Shown: positions 14,263 through 27,778, counted from the first letter of the stretch. The stretch is DNA of 64,000 nt from Promerops cafer (GCA_013398275.1 VZSE01014922.1:5768253-5832252), one strand, 5' to 3'. Numbers and translations are program-made. The notes: generated from the letters alone by a model not told the origin.

Positions 14263-17200
14263 CAATGCTTATGATGATCTGTGCATCTCACCTGATGGAG
14301 AATCAGACCAGCAGCCACTGCTGTCTATTCACTGAATTTCACAGAAGTCTTTGCACATTTTCCATTTACTATTGTCTTCTGCCCTGTCAAATCTGCTTCA
14401 AACTGTCTAGAAGACCTGGTATACCACTGCCAGAATCTGCTCTGCCAAGTTTCCAGAGCTGAATAGGGAACTAGAGGCTGTGAATGCAATTTAGCAAAGA
14501 ATCTGAGCCGCTTTTCCAAAAGTCATTTAAGACATTAAGGCAAGTCTCCAATGGGGATGAGGCACTGTTATTTCTTTCAGGCCAAGAACGTAACAGCCTC
14601 CTTCTTTATCCAGTGATGGACAGCAGCCCTTTTATTGTCTGCCAACAGAAATGGCACTATGCCAATCCCACACCACAACCAAAACCAACGTCTTTATTTT
14701 GAATTTAGTAGTGTTTAGTCCTGAAGGAGAAAGACTTTATTATAGCTTTGAGTTTACTCCAAGTTTGGAGCACAGTCATGTTAAAATAAATTCTCATCCA
14801 CCACTATTATTCTTCTCTACACTTACACTGATTGCAAAAGTCACTCATCTTCTAGACCCTACAATTCATGTATCAAAATCATCATACAGTCAAGAGTCCC
14901 AGGAGTCAGGGAAATTAACATGGGACAGCCCCAGGAGGTATCCATCACGTCTGCAAACACCCATTTCACTGGGCTGGGTCACCCCCATGATTCAAATGTG
15001 CAATAGACTTTGCTGGCTCATCTTCTCCCAGGATTCAGACTGGGCAGCAAATCTTCCAACTCAGCCCCACTGTCTGATATGCCATGAGCACAGGATCTGG
15101 TGCTGAGGAGCTAGAAACTACACACAGTTCAAAAGCCATAAAGTGCTACCACTGGATTTACCCACAAGTCTAAAGTTTGGGGCATAACTTACAGTTAGTC
15201 AGCTATTCTTCCTCTGTGGACACAGGGAGATGCAACATCCTCCAGAGGTGCCTCTCCGACTCCCTGCATGGCTCAGAGGGATGTGTCACTTCTAGACAGC
15301 CACAGTTAAGTGAGACAAATACTACCCTGCAAACAGAATGACAAGCTGACATGCTGCAGATTCCTCAGCAGTATTATTAAGTGACAAAACTGCCAGTTTC
15401 TATAAATTGATTCACTAAGATCAGCAAAACCAGGTATTCTCCCACAGTTTTCTCCTGTGGGTTGAACACTTAATAGTTCTTAAAAATTATGGGAAAAACC
15501 AAAAAAAGACACAGATTGTGGAGAAAACCAGTAAAAAAATATTGGTTTTGCATGTGTGGCAAGTAATGTTGAGAATAAGCACAGTTTGACATAACTGGCA
15601 TTTACAAGACAGGAAGCAAAATATTAATGTTAATAAATAACTAAATACACTTTCCCCTTAACTACTGCTTACACTCTGCCAGTGGCAGGATACTGTCAGA
15701 AGGATTCAAAGAGGTTAGGAGACAATCCAAACATTTTAAATACAAAATAAAATCTAATTGCAACAAGCACAAATTGGGAACAACCAGTGAGTGTTAGGAG
15801 TCATCAGGGTTGGAAAGCCAAAGGTGAGTGAAAATGAAGGACATTTCCTCTGTGCAGTCATAAAGGCTGACAGTTTTGACTGCACAGACAAGAGCATCAG
15901 GAGAAAGGAAAAGTAACTCCAGCAGATTTTCCTGTTTGTTATAGCTATCTTGTGACAATCCCTGAAGTACTTCATGCTGTGTTTTAAAGCACTGGAAAAT
16001 GGAACTTATTTACTTGCAGAAGTAATAGTGCTACAGGGGATTAATGGGATATACAGAAAAGAGTGGTTATGTTCCAACAGTGACGAAGTGTAGTTAAAAG
16101 AATGGATATATTTCCAATAGATGAATATTTTTCAATATGAATATACACTTACCATGGGGAGGAATTAGTCAGACACACTGAGTACTAATTCAAGGCAGCA
16201 AACTGAGAACAGTTAAAAATGAAGGTTAGGAAGAAACTTCCACAGAATTGAAAGCAAAATATATCAAAGCTGTAGACCACGGTTTGTAAAAAAGCTACAG
16301 CATCACCATGCCTGCAACATCTGACACAATGCTGCCAGGTGCAAGCAGGACAGTCATTTACGAACAGCAACAGCTATGGATGCTTAATTTTTTCTAACAT
16401 TAACACCTCTCCAGAGCATCCATGCAAAGAAAAAAGCACGTTTAGGAAATGCAGAAACTCCCCCACCTTTTGTTCTAACCATCTGTGACACTACCACTCC
16501 TTCTGCACTCTCTTATAAGATGGAGGAAATAAAAGAAATCACCATATCTCCAACTTAAAGATGCTACTTGCAAACTTTACCCAGAATAAGATTAGATGAG
16601 GATGTGAGATAAAATCTGCAAAAACCACAGTGCATACTGAGAGTTTATCAGAGGACATGCCTGGTATGTAAGAAGACACCTGTGACTTGTCCTACAGCAG
16701 ACTGTTTCTTTCTTAAACAGGCACTTCTGGTAGCAGGAGCTTTCCAGCCTCTGAGCTGCTGTCCTTGCCCTCTGATCTCTGGTTTTACAGGAAAAAGTGT
16801 GAGCACTGCCTCATGTATGCTTTAAGTTCCTTTTTGTTGGACAATCTGTTTATTTTAGCAGATCTCATTTTTCATGCAAAGTAATTTACAACAGAGATCC
16901 CAACTGCTGCGCAACACAGAACCTTGGCATCACTTGTCACAGCAGCGGAAATGAAAACAAAACCAAAAAAAACATTGTAATTTGCTGCCGACACGGAGTG
17001 TCAGAGAGAACAGCCATCAAGAAAGGAGCAGCTCTTCCCCGCTGCAAAGTTTTAAGGGAGTAATTTGTTTCCCTGTCACCCCTCTTTGCTCCTAAGTTGC
17101 TCCACTCACAAGTGGAGTGCTTTACAACAGTCAGCAGTTTCCATCCAATGAACCAGTTATTTCATGGGGAAATAAACCCTTCCATTTCATGGAACAAGCT

Positions 17201-20200
17201 ATCTTGCACAATTCATAATTTCATTGACCAAAAGCAACATGGCACAAGGCAGGTCAATCAAAACCTGTGCAAACTCTGGGCAAAAGACAGGGCTGAAACT
17301 CCATTACACTCCAAATATTCACCACGGCTTAGAGAATATTAGAAGACTGTACAAATTAACAACAGCACTGTATTTTTGGTGCAGAGGCTGTAAGCCAGTA
17401 CCCTCCTGCCTGCAGCACGTGAGAAATCCCACCCCAAGCTGCAACACCTACATCAGACAAAATACACTCTGCAGGACTGGTTCTGCCATATACAAAGGGG
17501 TCATGAGATATATAACACAGATGGAGTACCCCAGTTGCAACATGGAAAATCTTCACGTAAGTGGGGAAATCCCATTTCAAGAATCCCCCAAACATATGAA
17601 AACTGAGCCTTGAAGCCTGAAGGATATCCACATGTGATTGAGTTCACAAGTACCCAAACCCCTCACATACCATCTTGGTGACCTATAGAAAAATGACATG
17701 CAACTGCCTTTTGGCTTTCCTAGGACTTTATAATCTGCCAAATCATACAGCCAGGCCATTCATCTACTGCAGAGACAAGGAGAGGACTAAACTATGAGAT
17801 GATAAGGTTTCCAATGGGGGTCAGGAGGAATCTCTTCTTTTTTTAAAAGCAACATGAAGGACTGCCCTGCTCCTCAGCATGTCAGCACAATAAGTCTTGC
17901 CATAAATGAATACAATCCAAGAAAAACATTTTTCCCAGAGAAACTATCCCAGTGTCTGCTTCCCTTTACAATGCAAATGAGGACTACAAATGAAGATGAG
18001 ATCGCCTACCACAGCATGGGCTCTTCTAGGGATGTTTTCCTACAAACAATGGCTCTGGTTGCAGACTCTTCCCCAGTCTTGGCATTCCTTAGAAGGTTGT
18101 GGAGCTCTCAAGGAGCAAAGTGTGTAGAAGGAAAATTATACCCTCCAGTGTTCCTACACAAAAACGGGCAAGTAACGAATAGTGGAAACAACGCAGAGAA
18201 AAAAACAGTCACAGATCTTCATGAAAGCCTACCTGAAATTTCACCACGAGGTTGTTCCCCTTTGAACATCCAATTGGCTTTCAGTGTGGTCTTTGGTAGC
18301 TTGCCACTTTTATTGCAAAGGCAAATCACCTGTAAACATTCTTCTCTTCCTGTTCAAGGACCCCTGTCCTTTTGTATCCCTTTGCCTTTGATGGTTCCTT
18401 CTATGATTCAATAGCTGAGATGTGTAGAGAAGCCAGTCTGGGGGAGGGAAACCTCACCAGCACTTTGGAATTTTCCAATGTTCCAGCATGTCAAAAGCAC
18501 TCTCAAAGCACAGAGAAGAGCAGCAAAGTACTAGGAATGAAAATCATAGGGTTTTTTCCTCTTTTAATAAGCCCCTATGCATCCCCATGTAGGGAAAATG
18601 ACTGAGAAGAATCCCATTCTCCTCGCTTTCCTTCTTGTTACTAGCTGGAAGTAACAGACAAGTCATTTTCAGCAAAACTATAAAGAAACACCACAGTGCA
18701 AACAGACCACCCTGCCAAACCCAAGCAGCAGCAGTGCTGTGCAAAGAGAAGGCAGCACTCCCTGTTACTGTTCTACCAATCCATGGTACTGCTCAGTGGA
18801 AACCTCTTCTCAACAGGAATGGCAGTAGTAGGTCCCATATGGCAAATCTTACCCTTTGGATCCATGTTTTCTAAACAGTGAATGGTCCCATTCAGGACCC
18901 TTCATATTCCATAACAAGATACTCTATTTTCTAACAGATAAATTAATGCTCACATGTTTGGAAGTGCTTAAGCTCTCCAGGCAAAAGTATAAGGTCCTTT
19001 TCATACTGACAGACAAAATAAGACACTCTGATGAGCACAGTATCAAGAACAGAACACAAAATATCCATTAATTTAAGGTCTCAAATAATTTTGGTATTTC
19101 ATAGCAACTTAATCTTTGCACACATACATAGAAGGAGCAACTCATGACTGTGAAGCAGCATTTAGCTCTTTAAGCCATTTGCTCACATACTGTCCACTAG
19201 TAAGTTGAAGACTGTTAAGTCAGAACTGTTTCCTGCCTGCAAAAGGCTTTACCTTGGCATCATCTACTTACAGGAGAAGTACTACATAAGCACTCTAACA
19301 CACACGGCTGTCTTCCAACACAAAATAAAAAGTTCCTTCTGCATTTATCTTGCCTGGCTTCAAAATTTCAAGTTTGCCCAAACCCTCAGCCCACAGCCCC
19401 AGCCCTGCCCCAACGTTATTTTGAAGCAACACCCTGGATGCCAAGGGTCCTGAACACTGAGACAAGGGAAAAGCCTTAATAAACATCTGATAAAGACTTT
19501 AGAATGGGAGTTTGAATTTGTGTTATGAGGTCTAGCTATTTTCGTAATATTTCAGATTGAAAAATTCCAGCGGCATAAGACTCTCAGAGCAGGGTGATAA
19601 TTCCTCCATACTTCATTAAGGCCTTCAGTTTATATACTGCTGCTCTGTCAGCTTGTCATTAGACCATGTAAAACATCAGACCAAGAAGAGGGAAATGTCA
19701 GGTAGGAGTGTGAGAGAGTCTCTGAACAGCATGAATGAAGTTCAACTACACAACGCAACCACAATGGAGTAAAACAAAAGCCAGCCTGTACAGGTTCTCA
19801 AAATTAAATAAGACCATCCTTTTACTCAGAGCACTTCTTCTTGCACAGATATCCACAAAAAGGACTGACAAACGATTAAAAAGAAAAAATCAAGGAGCTC
19901 CAAAGTTCCGGAAAGTTCAAAAAGGTTTACATACAAAAAACCTCAGTTAATTCCAAAAGTTCAAGTGCAAGTGAACTTCTGATTTATATTAATCACAAAC
20001 ACCACCGGTTTACCATGCAAACATTTTAATTATTTAAATTGCTCTCTTCCAAGCATGAAGAGACAGAAGTACCACTCCATAGTGGTATTTCCTATGACAG
20101 TGACAAAGGATCGCTTGCTTATAACTTAAATACAATAAATTCCTGTTTTGTATAACTGAGGCTGAATACCCACAGGATATTATTAACATTTCCCCTCCAG

Positions 20201-22261
20201 CATCTGGTCTAATAAAGAAACACAGAACAGCTTTGCTATGGTACAAAAGTTTACAGAAAGTTCAACAATTTAATTAAAGACAATACAAAATATGTTGTCT
20301 GAATTCAAATAATTTATGTAAAAGTACATGCATGAGAAAACACTGGCAAGAAGATTCGGGTAACCCTATTATCAGACGCATGTTCTTTGCTCCTAGAGAT
20401 AACATAGAGTCAAAAATATATTTATAATTTAAGTTACAATAGAAGACACTATTTCAAACACAATTTCGGGTCTACCAGCCCTTCAAGGCAAAAGAAATTC
20501 CTGTTTGTCCAAGTCAGGACAAACTGATAGAATAAAAAAAATAGAGCAATACTTTAGTCTCTGAACAAACCTGCAATGTTTTGTTTTTCTTTTTATCAAG
20601 GAGGGAGAAGATACCAGAAAATAAAGGGGACTCTGTCTTCTCAGTAAGGTTTTTAGTAAGTGTGATCAGAGCATCAGGGGTTACTGTCATCCATATACAC
20701 CAGAAGAACCCACTCTCCTTGTGGAGAGACAGGGCACAGATCAGGCACAGATCTTCCCCTCCATATGAAGCAGGGCCATGTCCACACAAGGGCAGGTCCT
20801 GCAGCCAAAGGAAACTCCCTGGTTCTCAGGGGGGCAGCTCGGCCCCAACAAGCACCTTCTCTAAGCCTCCAGCAGCACCACTAATCCTCTCACATCACAA
20901 TTATTCTTCACCTTTATCAAATATTGAAACCCTAGAAGTTACCTTCTTCATTATGGTATCAGACTGAAATACCCAATAGCTCTTACCATGTGTCACTTGC
21001 CCTCCACATTTTTGTGGTCAACTAAATAGTTTAACAAGACGACACATGATTAACTTCTTTCAAGATATTTTAGTTCATTGTTTCTCAATAAAAGCACTGG
21101 TTGCAGTACAATAGTTTGACATACAGCAACAAAAGGTACTAAATTTACATGCACAAGTTATTTAACCATAGTACACAGTCTTTCCTATTGCCATTATAAA
21201 ACAAATACTACTGTGGCAGCTGGCACAACCTTCCAGTTGTTCTCATGAGCTGTAATAGAGTGATGAAAACAGTGTTCTGATGGTACAATGCCAAAGAACA
21301 GGGATTTGGCCATTGCTGGAAGATTTCAATCAAGATGCCAGTATCATAATGGGAAACAGTGTTGAAATAATTGTAAAAACAGCAATAAAAGTAGCTATGC
21401 AAAATTGCTTTGACTCGTACTTCAGTTTAAGAAAAATATGGCAAATACATACAACTTTGTATAGAAACAAAAGTGCATGGAGAGGCAGAAAAGTTAAAAG
21501 TTTAAGGCAAAACAAATGTGTGGATGAATAAAAAAAACCTCTGAACACTGAAGTACTGTAAACCAGCAGCAATCTGTTGATGAAAGAGTGCATAATTGCC
21601 TTTCTGGATTGTTTTTGTGGGTTAGGTTTAATTTTTGTTAGAGTTGTGGGGCTTGTTGTTGTTGTTTTTGTTTTATTTAATTTTATTGTAATAAAGCTTC
21701 CACCTTTGAAACACAAGCTGAAACTCCTCTGCATTTGTGTTTGATATTTGGCTGAGCTTTCATTCAGTTTTACAGCTTGGTCCAGATTTTCATGGTTTAA
21801 TGTGCAAAGTACAGCACATACTATTGGGACTACCCACTCCAGGCTTTCAGCATCTGCTTTTTAAGAAACAGATACAAGTCTCACCTTCATTAAATCAGTT
21901 TCAGTATTGCTGTTAAAGGGCTTCTAGAAATCAGAACAGAGAAGTCAGATTTATATCAATGAGATAAGCAATAAGCTTTGTAAAACACACATATGTTACA
22001 ATAAGACTTTTCCTATAGCAAATAAAAATCATCAGGGGACTTATTTTTTTTTTAACATTTCTTTCTAGATTTCAGAAGTGCTAGCAATTTCAGCAATAAA
22101 ACTTTCAAAGTGCCCTGGCTGTGCCACTTTTTAGTGGCTTTTCCAAATGGTATTCAAACAAGTAAGAAACCTTGTCCTCTAAGGAACAATTAGCAGTTTA
22201 GCATTATGCTATTGGCAAATAAGATCCTGAAATATTATGAATATTCAATAGTTGTCATCAT
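14263..22261. other. Intergenic, possibly including distal 3' UTR of TMEM65
   Basis: No gene recognised. It includes the longest open frame in the window (17854-18414, 186 codons, plus strand), which shows no known motif or domain. The right-hand part, above about 20 kb, is unusually AT-rich and repeat-poor. Confidence 0.55.
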
Positions 22262-23430
22262 TTTATTCATAGCCATATAAAAAAGCACAGTTACATGATA
22301 CTGCACTGTCAGGTCTATAATACGCCAAGTAAGACCACAAAAATAAAAGTAAAAAAAAAGTAAAAAGGCCTCAATTCTCCTATTTTTGTTGCTCGGTTTT
22401 TTAAACTAATTGTCTCAGGAAAAAAAAAAAAGTAGCAAAGGCTTAATCTTAAACACAAAGGTTTTATCATCAAATCAGACTGATGGTACACCTATAATTT
22501 CAACTGAACCACTCATTACAAACTTGCAATGCCAGCATTTATTCATAGCCTGAACTGTTCCCTGGCCTCACCTACCCAATCAACTAGTCACACTTTATTT
22601 CAAGCAGAACAGTTTAAAAAGTTCTTTGTGGTTTTGAGACAGTTGGTCTGAATTCTTTAATACCACACTCAATCCAGAAGGAAGACAAATTTAAGGATAT
22701 TTCAATTCAATTCTCCAAACACTGTTTAGAAAGGAAAGAGGGGGCATGAATATGGAAGTACAGAAGGTGTTAAGACACCACTTTAAAAATGGACTTGGTA
22801 GAGAGCCTACACTGGAAACACTTACCTTGTCAAAGCATCAACATGATCATCTCAGAAGACAATTCAGAGACACGTAAGTCAGAATGGTGAAAAAAATGAA
22901 ACTATACTGTCAAAGACTACTGAAATATCTAATCTAAGGCAGTGCAAAATGATGGCTGGTGAGGGGCAACCAGTCACCTTGCAAAGTGAGGGACTTCAAA
23001 TTACTCATCACTGACCTTCTTAATAATCTGCATTGAAGGACCTGATGAACACCTGTGATATTTCTGTCATGCAATTACAACTGTTAAGCAACCAAAATGC
23101 AACTCAAGAGTGATTCTGTCATCCATGGTGGATTATTGAAGTAATAACCAATTAAAGAATAAGTTCAAAGGGGAAAGTGGTAAACATCTTGCCATAAGTG
23201 AAAACACTTCAAAAATTTACAATTAAATAAAAAGTTAGATGATATCTTATAAAAAGAAGTACTGAACACAAGGCCACAATAAATTAGTGTTTCCATAAAA
23301 TGACATGCTGAAGGTTTTGTTCCCAAGTCTATACATTTTTTTACTGTCTGTTAATTCCTAAATATTGACAGCATAATTGAATAATTGAGGTACAGTAGTT
23401 TACATTTGTATATGTCTTGTAAAAAGATTA
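22262..23430 (-). other. TMEM65: Probable TMEM65 3' UTR (extent unknown)
   Basis: Sequence directly after the stop codon is AT-rich with no repeat that I recognise. Minus-strand AATAAA hexamers (TTTATT on the plus strand) lie at 22594-22599, 22538-22543, 22262-22267, and in a cluster at 21672-21687. None is followed by a convincing GU-rich element, so the cleavage site cannot be chosen from sequence. The UTR could end anywhere from about 22.6 kb to below 21.7 kb. Confidence 0.4.
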
Positions 23431-23523
23431 TTATTTTTCTTCCAGTTTTTCTTCCTCCTCGCCAAAGAACAACAAAGGAAACATTCCTAAAATGCAGCCA
23501 ATGGTCACTCCAATAGCTTTACC
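23431..23523 (-). CDS. TMEM65: TMEM65 exon 7, last membrane segment and stop
   Basis: The terminal coding exon, after a TTTAG acceptor. It encodes 30 residues: GKAIGVTIGCILGMFPLLFF, the third predicted membrane helix, then a GEEEEKLEEK tail and TAA at 23431-23433. The tail is acidic and slightly shorter than the mammalian one as I remember it. The GKAIGVTIGCILGMFPL block is essentially invariant in the family. Confidence 0.96.
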   Translation of the reverse strand, partial: GKAIGVTIGCILGMFPLLFFGEEEEKLEEK

Positions 23524-25040
23524 CTAAAGAAAAAGGGGAAAAAAATTCAGTTTGTCACTGATCAGTTGTTACTCATTTCCCATGTAACACCACAACCAGG
23601 AACACACAACCCTTTTTTTAGTTTTCAGCTGGGAATCACATTTTTCTTAGCATGCAGACTAGAAACATAGTCTTTGAGAGAGAGACAGATACGACAAGGT
23701 TAGAAACAGTGTTTGCTGTGATAAAAGACAATTCTGAAGAAGGAGGAGGGCAATGATCATGAAGAGCTGCACAAGTGGTAAGGGAGGAAACAGACATTCA
23801 AAGGATTAGCAGAATGGCCAGGAAGACAGAAAAGGAAAAAAACAACAAACCATCAGACAACACCTACACACATTTTAGGTGCAATTACAAATGCATCTGC
23901 TTGTATCTGGTACTGCAAATTATCAAAGGAATGAGTGGCTCCTTGCAAACATGATGGCTTTCAAAGGCACAAGGCAAAACCAACAAAAACTGGAAAACAT
24001 TTCAGTTGACCTGAATGTATAAGCCAAGAGGAGAGGAAATAAAGTAAGACAAGCAGCCTCCAAACTACATCAATAGCAGTAGGCGGATAATGTTGAAAAA
24101 CTTGAGACAGCAGGTAAAAAAGAAAAAATGCCACCATACAGGCAAAGGTGCACAGAAGTCTTTTCACAGAAAAAGACTATAAACAAACTGAGTTCAATGA
24201 CAGGGTTTTGCCACAGGCTCAGCTTTACTGAGAAGACTTTAAGACTATGGAGCAGCCCCCTGACAACATGCCAACTCTTCACTGCTCTGTGCTTTGATCT
24301 ATCACTGCTAAAACCTGACTTTTTCTACCGTAACTTTTCCTCAGTAAGTGCTATTTCTCTTCCCTTAAATCAGCAAAAGTATTTTTCCCAATGAAGGCTC
24401 ATTCTGGCAAAGTGAAGTATGTGTTTCTTTACTCAGTTTCTGATAATCTTTCTTTAACCATTGCTCTCACTGCTGAAGCGGGACCACTTCAAATGTTTAA
24501 ATGTTCAGTAAGTAATCACCTTGAAAATGCATCTGCAAGATGAGCGTCCTGTAACTGTAAACACAGGCGGTGAATATTACTCAAATGCTAGAAGTTTGGC
24601 CAGAGAAAAGCTAATTTCATATCCAAGCTAATTACAGAATATTAGAAATTAGTACAAACCAGCACAGGTATATAAATAGCAAGCACTTGACAAAGAATCT
24701 ATAGGAGTAAACTACTTAGGGGTCATAACTTCCAAGTAAATTATCTTATCACCATAGCCAGAGCTCAATCCAGGTATCTGCACAGCATACACCAAGTCAT
24801 TGCAGAGACCATCCCCGTCACTTGTCACTCGGGGCTTGCTGCATACAAAAAAATCACTCAAGCTCAAAAAAACCCATCTCTTGATTCTCCCTGACATGGG
24901 CTCAAGACTAAAACCTCTGGGGAACATGCACAAGGTTGGTGGTCATTAAGGAATAAATGGGAAAAGTGACTAAAAGCATTTGTCAGCTAGTTTAAACACA
25001 AAAAGCTCTACACCAGCAGTGCTGCCCACAGGGTACTCAC

Positions 25041-25146
25041 CAAGTGTGCACTGAGACGGGTCTGCCACATGTCAGCTTGTTTGGGTGTCAGGTCAGGGAT
25101 TGACAGACCCAGTCGTGAAGCCAAAGCTTCTACATAACCTGCAAGA
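25041..25146 (-). CDS. TMEM65: TMEM65 exon 6, matrix or loop region
   Basis: A 106-nt exon with acceptor TTCCAG and donor GTGAGT. It encodes residues 111-145: GLAGYVEALASRLGLSIPD, then LTPKQADMWQTRLSAHL. The first few residues finish the second hydrophobic region; the rest is an amphipathic, soluble stretch containing the conserved LTPKQ and MWQTR motifs. It ends at a codon boundary before the last membrane segment. Confidence 0.96.
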
Positions 25147-25794
25147 CTGGAAGAACAAGAAAACATCAACAAACGATTTTGAATTTCACAGTATCTTTTA
25201 GTGAGGGTTTTGAAATACTTGAACTTAAAATCAAGAGCTTTTCCTTCAGCATATCTATAAAGTGATTGAGAGAAAACTGTGGGAAAGAGTTCAGAATTCT
25301 AAAGGTGACATTTTGCAATGTAATCTAATTATCTCACTGATTTAATATACAATATTTCCAAAAATCCTTATGCAGTACAACACAACTGGTGTGCATGTTA
25401 ATGCATTTTTGCAGAGCTTTTTAAGTAACCCTTACTCGAGGAAAGGTCACACACAGACTAGTTAGTGGCAAGCCTTGTAATTTGCAGAAAACAAAACAGA
25501 GGGAAAGTGGGAAAAACAGGTATAACAAACAGCTTTACTTTCAGCAGTTATGCAGAAATTGCCTTTAAAAACTAAAATAAGCTGTATCTGTTTTTATCGG
25601 AAATAGGTATGCCTAGACCTGACGACATCGCAGAGATATTGTTTTAGCTGAGGAGAAGGAAATCTCTTCAGATCTGGGGATAACAAACTGACAAGGTATA
25701 TTAGGCAGACCTATATTATATTACAAAAAAAATATTTTTCCACTTTTCATCTCAATGAATGCACTTAATATTCTTAACACAAGTTCATACATAC

Positions 25795-25837
25795 CCCAGT
25801 CCAGCCAAATCTGAAACAAGGTTTCCCAAAGCTGCAG
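25795..25837 (-). CDS. TMEM65: TMEM65 exon 5 (43 nt)
   Basis: A very short exon between a pyrimidine-rich acceptor (CCTCCCTCCAG) and donor GTATGT. It encodes AAALGNLVSDLAGL plus two bases of a Gly codon, residues 96-110, the glycine- and alanine-rich core of the second membrane region. A second possible AG acceptor six bases inside the exon would delete two Ala residues (tandem-acceptor arrangement CAGCTGCAG). The outer AG is preferred because it gives the four-Ala run of the family. Confidence 0.94.
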
Positions 25838-25981
25838 CTGGAGGGAGGAAGAGGGAAGAGAAAAAGGTATTATTTGAGCTACATAGAAAACCAACCAGCT
25901 CCCACCCTCCACTGACCCTCGCTTACTCTCAATTTATATAGAAGTAAATACTAGACCTAAGTTGCTTATATTTTAGTGTTT

Positions 25982-26027
25982 TTATTACAGTTTAGTAACC
26001 TTAGTAACCTTATTACAGTTTAGTAAC
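25982..26027. repeat. 18-bp perfect direct repeat, period 28
   Basis: The sequence ttattacagtttagtaac occurs at 25982-25999 and again at 26010-26027, with a shorter 'ttagtaacc' copy between. It lies in TMEM65 intron 4, about 145 bp upstream of exon 5 in gene direction. Confidence 0.9.
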
Positions 26028-27027
26028 AGCAGCAGACTAGAATTAGTAAGAGGTGCAACTATTTTTCTCAATTTACATGGAGAAAACTTGACAAATACAA
26101 AAAGACAACACTAACACCTGGAAATAAACATAACTTTTGAGATCAGAGTTAAGAACAGCTGTGCATGATTGTCAGCTCCATGCAGCTAATGCTGGGCACT
26201 AAGCAAGGCCTTCCAGTGCCTGAAGAGGCACAGGAGCACTGAAAATAGAAGGAGCTGTCACTCAGGTATGCAGCTTTGATAAACATGTCAATATACCCAT
26301 GAACTGTGTCAATTTAAGAAGAAATACTGTACACAAGTGAACAAAAGTTACACACAAAACATGATTTCACAGCAGACCTTACTAAGATAAGCTTCCCTGT
26401 GACTGTCTCACACTGAACCAAGGCCTGCAAATTACCAAATCTTTAACTTGCTCTGCTGTAACATTTTCAGTTAAGCTCTCCCTCCGCGTGCTTTTGAGCA
26501 ATGCTGCACCTGCAGCTCATAGATCCATGAGCACCCTCTGACACTGCAGAGGCACCAAAGCTGTTGAGCAGAGCTTATCAGTCTTAGCCCAGTGCAGGAG
26601 CAGGGTGGCTACGTGGCCTTCCTGTGGTATCTCACCAAGGCAGAGGAGCCACCAAGAACTGCAGTAAAAAGACACAACACTGATCTCCACTTAGCACTGC
26701 AAGCAAACAGCAATGTACAAATACATATATCAACATACATTGATACTGGGCCCTGGGGAATTCAGAAACACAAATACACTTTCCCAACTGACTCAGGATT
26801 TGAATTATTAGGTTGAAATCAACAACAAACATTTCAAAAGCTCTTTGAACTGAAATTCCATTTCTGCAAATGGAATATGTCCTAGCTTCACTCAGAGGTT
26901 GTTTCTTTATTAGGAAAGGCAGCTGCAAGACTGAGGAAGAGCCATTTCCAGCCCTGTGTGCTACTTTCAGCCTAAAATATAGGAATGTGCTGTATTAGTC
27001 TAAATGTGCTGCAATTTTAATACTTGC

Positions 27028-27082
27028 CTGCCATAGTTGAAATTCCTAAGACAACTCCAATTGACAATTCTATCTGGGTTCC
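27028..27082 (-). CDS. TMEM65: TMEM65 exon 4, followed by a GC donor
   Basis: A 55-nt exon starting at a codon boundary after a TTTTTCAG acceptor. It encodes GTQIELSIGVVLGISTMA, residues 78-95, plus the first base of the next Ala codon. It opens the second predicted membrane region. The donor reads GCAG then GCAAGT (complement of 27022-27027), a GC-AG intron that otherwise matches the donor consensus very well. The join to exon 5 restores MAAAALGN as in the family, so the GC donor is the correct boundary rather than a misplaced one. Confidence 0.95.
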
Positions 27083-27554
27083 CTGAAAAATAAACAGTTT
27101 TCTCATTATTTGAGGGATTTGGAGTTAAAATAAATTGTATTGATACAACTGACAGAAGTATTGTTTGTTGCTTGTCTACATTAAAAGTGAAAGGATAGAT
27201 GGACATTTCTTGTATTAGATCACAGAGATTCTATCTTCCTGGCATATATTTCTACCTAAGAGAAGGGCCTACTTCTGAACGTCTTTTAATATTTCATACT
27301 CTCATACCAGGCAGCTGGCAGAAAAACCTGCAACCCCTATCCCTGCACACCATCTTCCCCACTGCAATTCTTAGCTGAATGTATAGCTCTGAACAAAAAC
27401 TTCTACAAATACCAGCAAACAAATAAAACACAGTATCACAGCTCCTTATGTTTTCAGCTGAAGAAAAAAAACTACATGGTCTACATTATGAAACACCAGT
27501 ACATGGTCAAAAGATGAGAGACAATGTGCATGAACAAGACGTGTTCCAGTTGGA

Positions 27555-27778
27555 TAGAGCAAAACATTTTCCATCGTGAGGACAGCTGAGCATTGGAACA
27601 GGTTGCTCAGACAGGCTGCCCTTGGATTTTTCAAGTCCCTCAGGATAAAACAACTTGGACTCATCTTACAGCTGGTTCTGCTTTGAGCAGGAGGTTAGAC
27701 TAGAGACCCTGAGAAGATCCTGAGCAATAGGACTTTCTAGACTAGACCTCACAGGCCATTCCATTCTGTTATCTTGAA
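27555..27778 (+). mobile_element. CR1 LINE fragment in TMEM65 intron 3
   Basis: A sense-strand CR1 3' region ('gcattggaacaggttgctcagacaggctgcc' to 'acctcacaggccattccattctgttat'). It lies antisense to TMEM65 and ends about 50 bp from exon 3, just inside the donor side of intron 3. Confidence 0.72.

Noticed and set aside
17854..18414. The longest open frame in the window, 186 codons on the plus strand.
   Set aside because: No known domain, no signal peptide, mixed low-information composition and no splice or promoter context. One frame of this length is plausible by chance in 64 kb; I do not call it a gene.
18370..18420. 'ttccttctatgattcaatag', resembling a CR1 3' terminus.
   Set aside because: Only about 20 bp resemble CR1 and the upstream sequence shows no CR1 features, so it was not listed as an element.
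1..23000. Possible last exons of FER1L6, which flanks TMEM65 in mammals.
   Set aside because: No C2-domain or ferlin C-terminal sequence was recognised on either strand; the neighbour probably lies outside the window.
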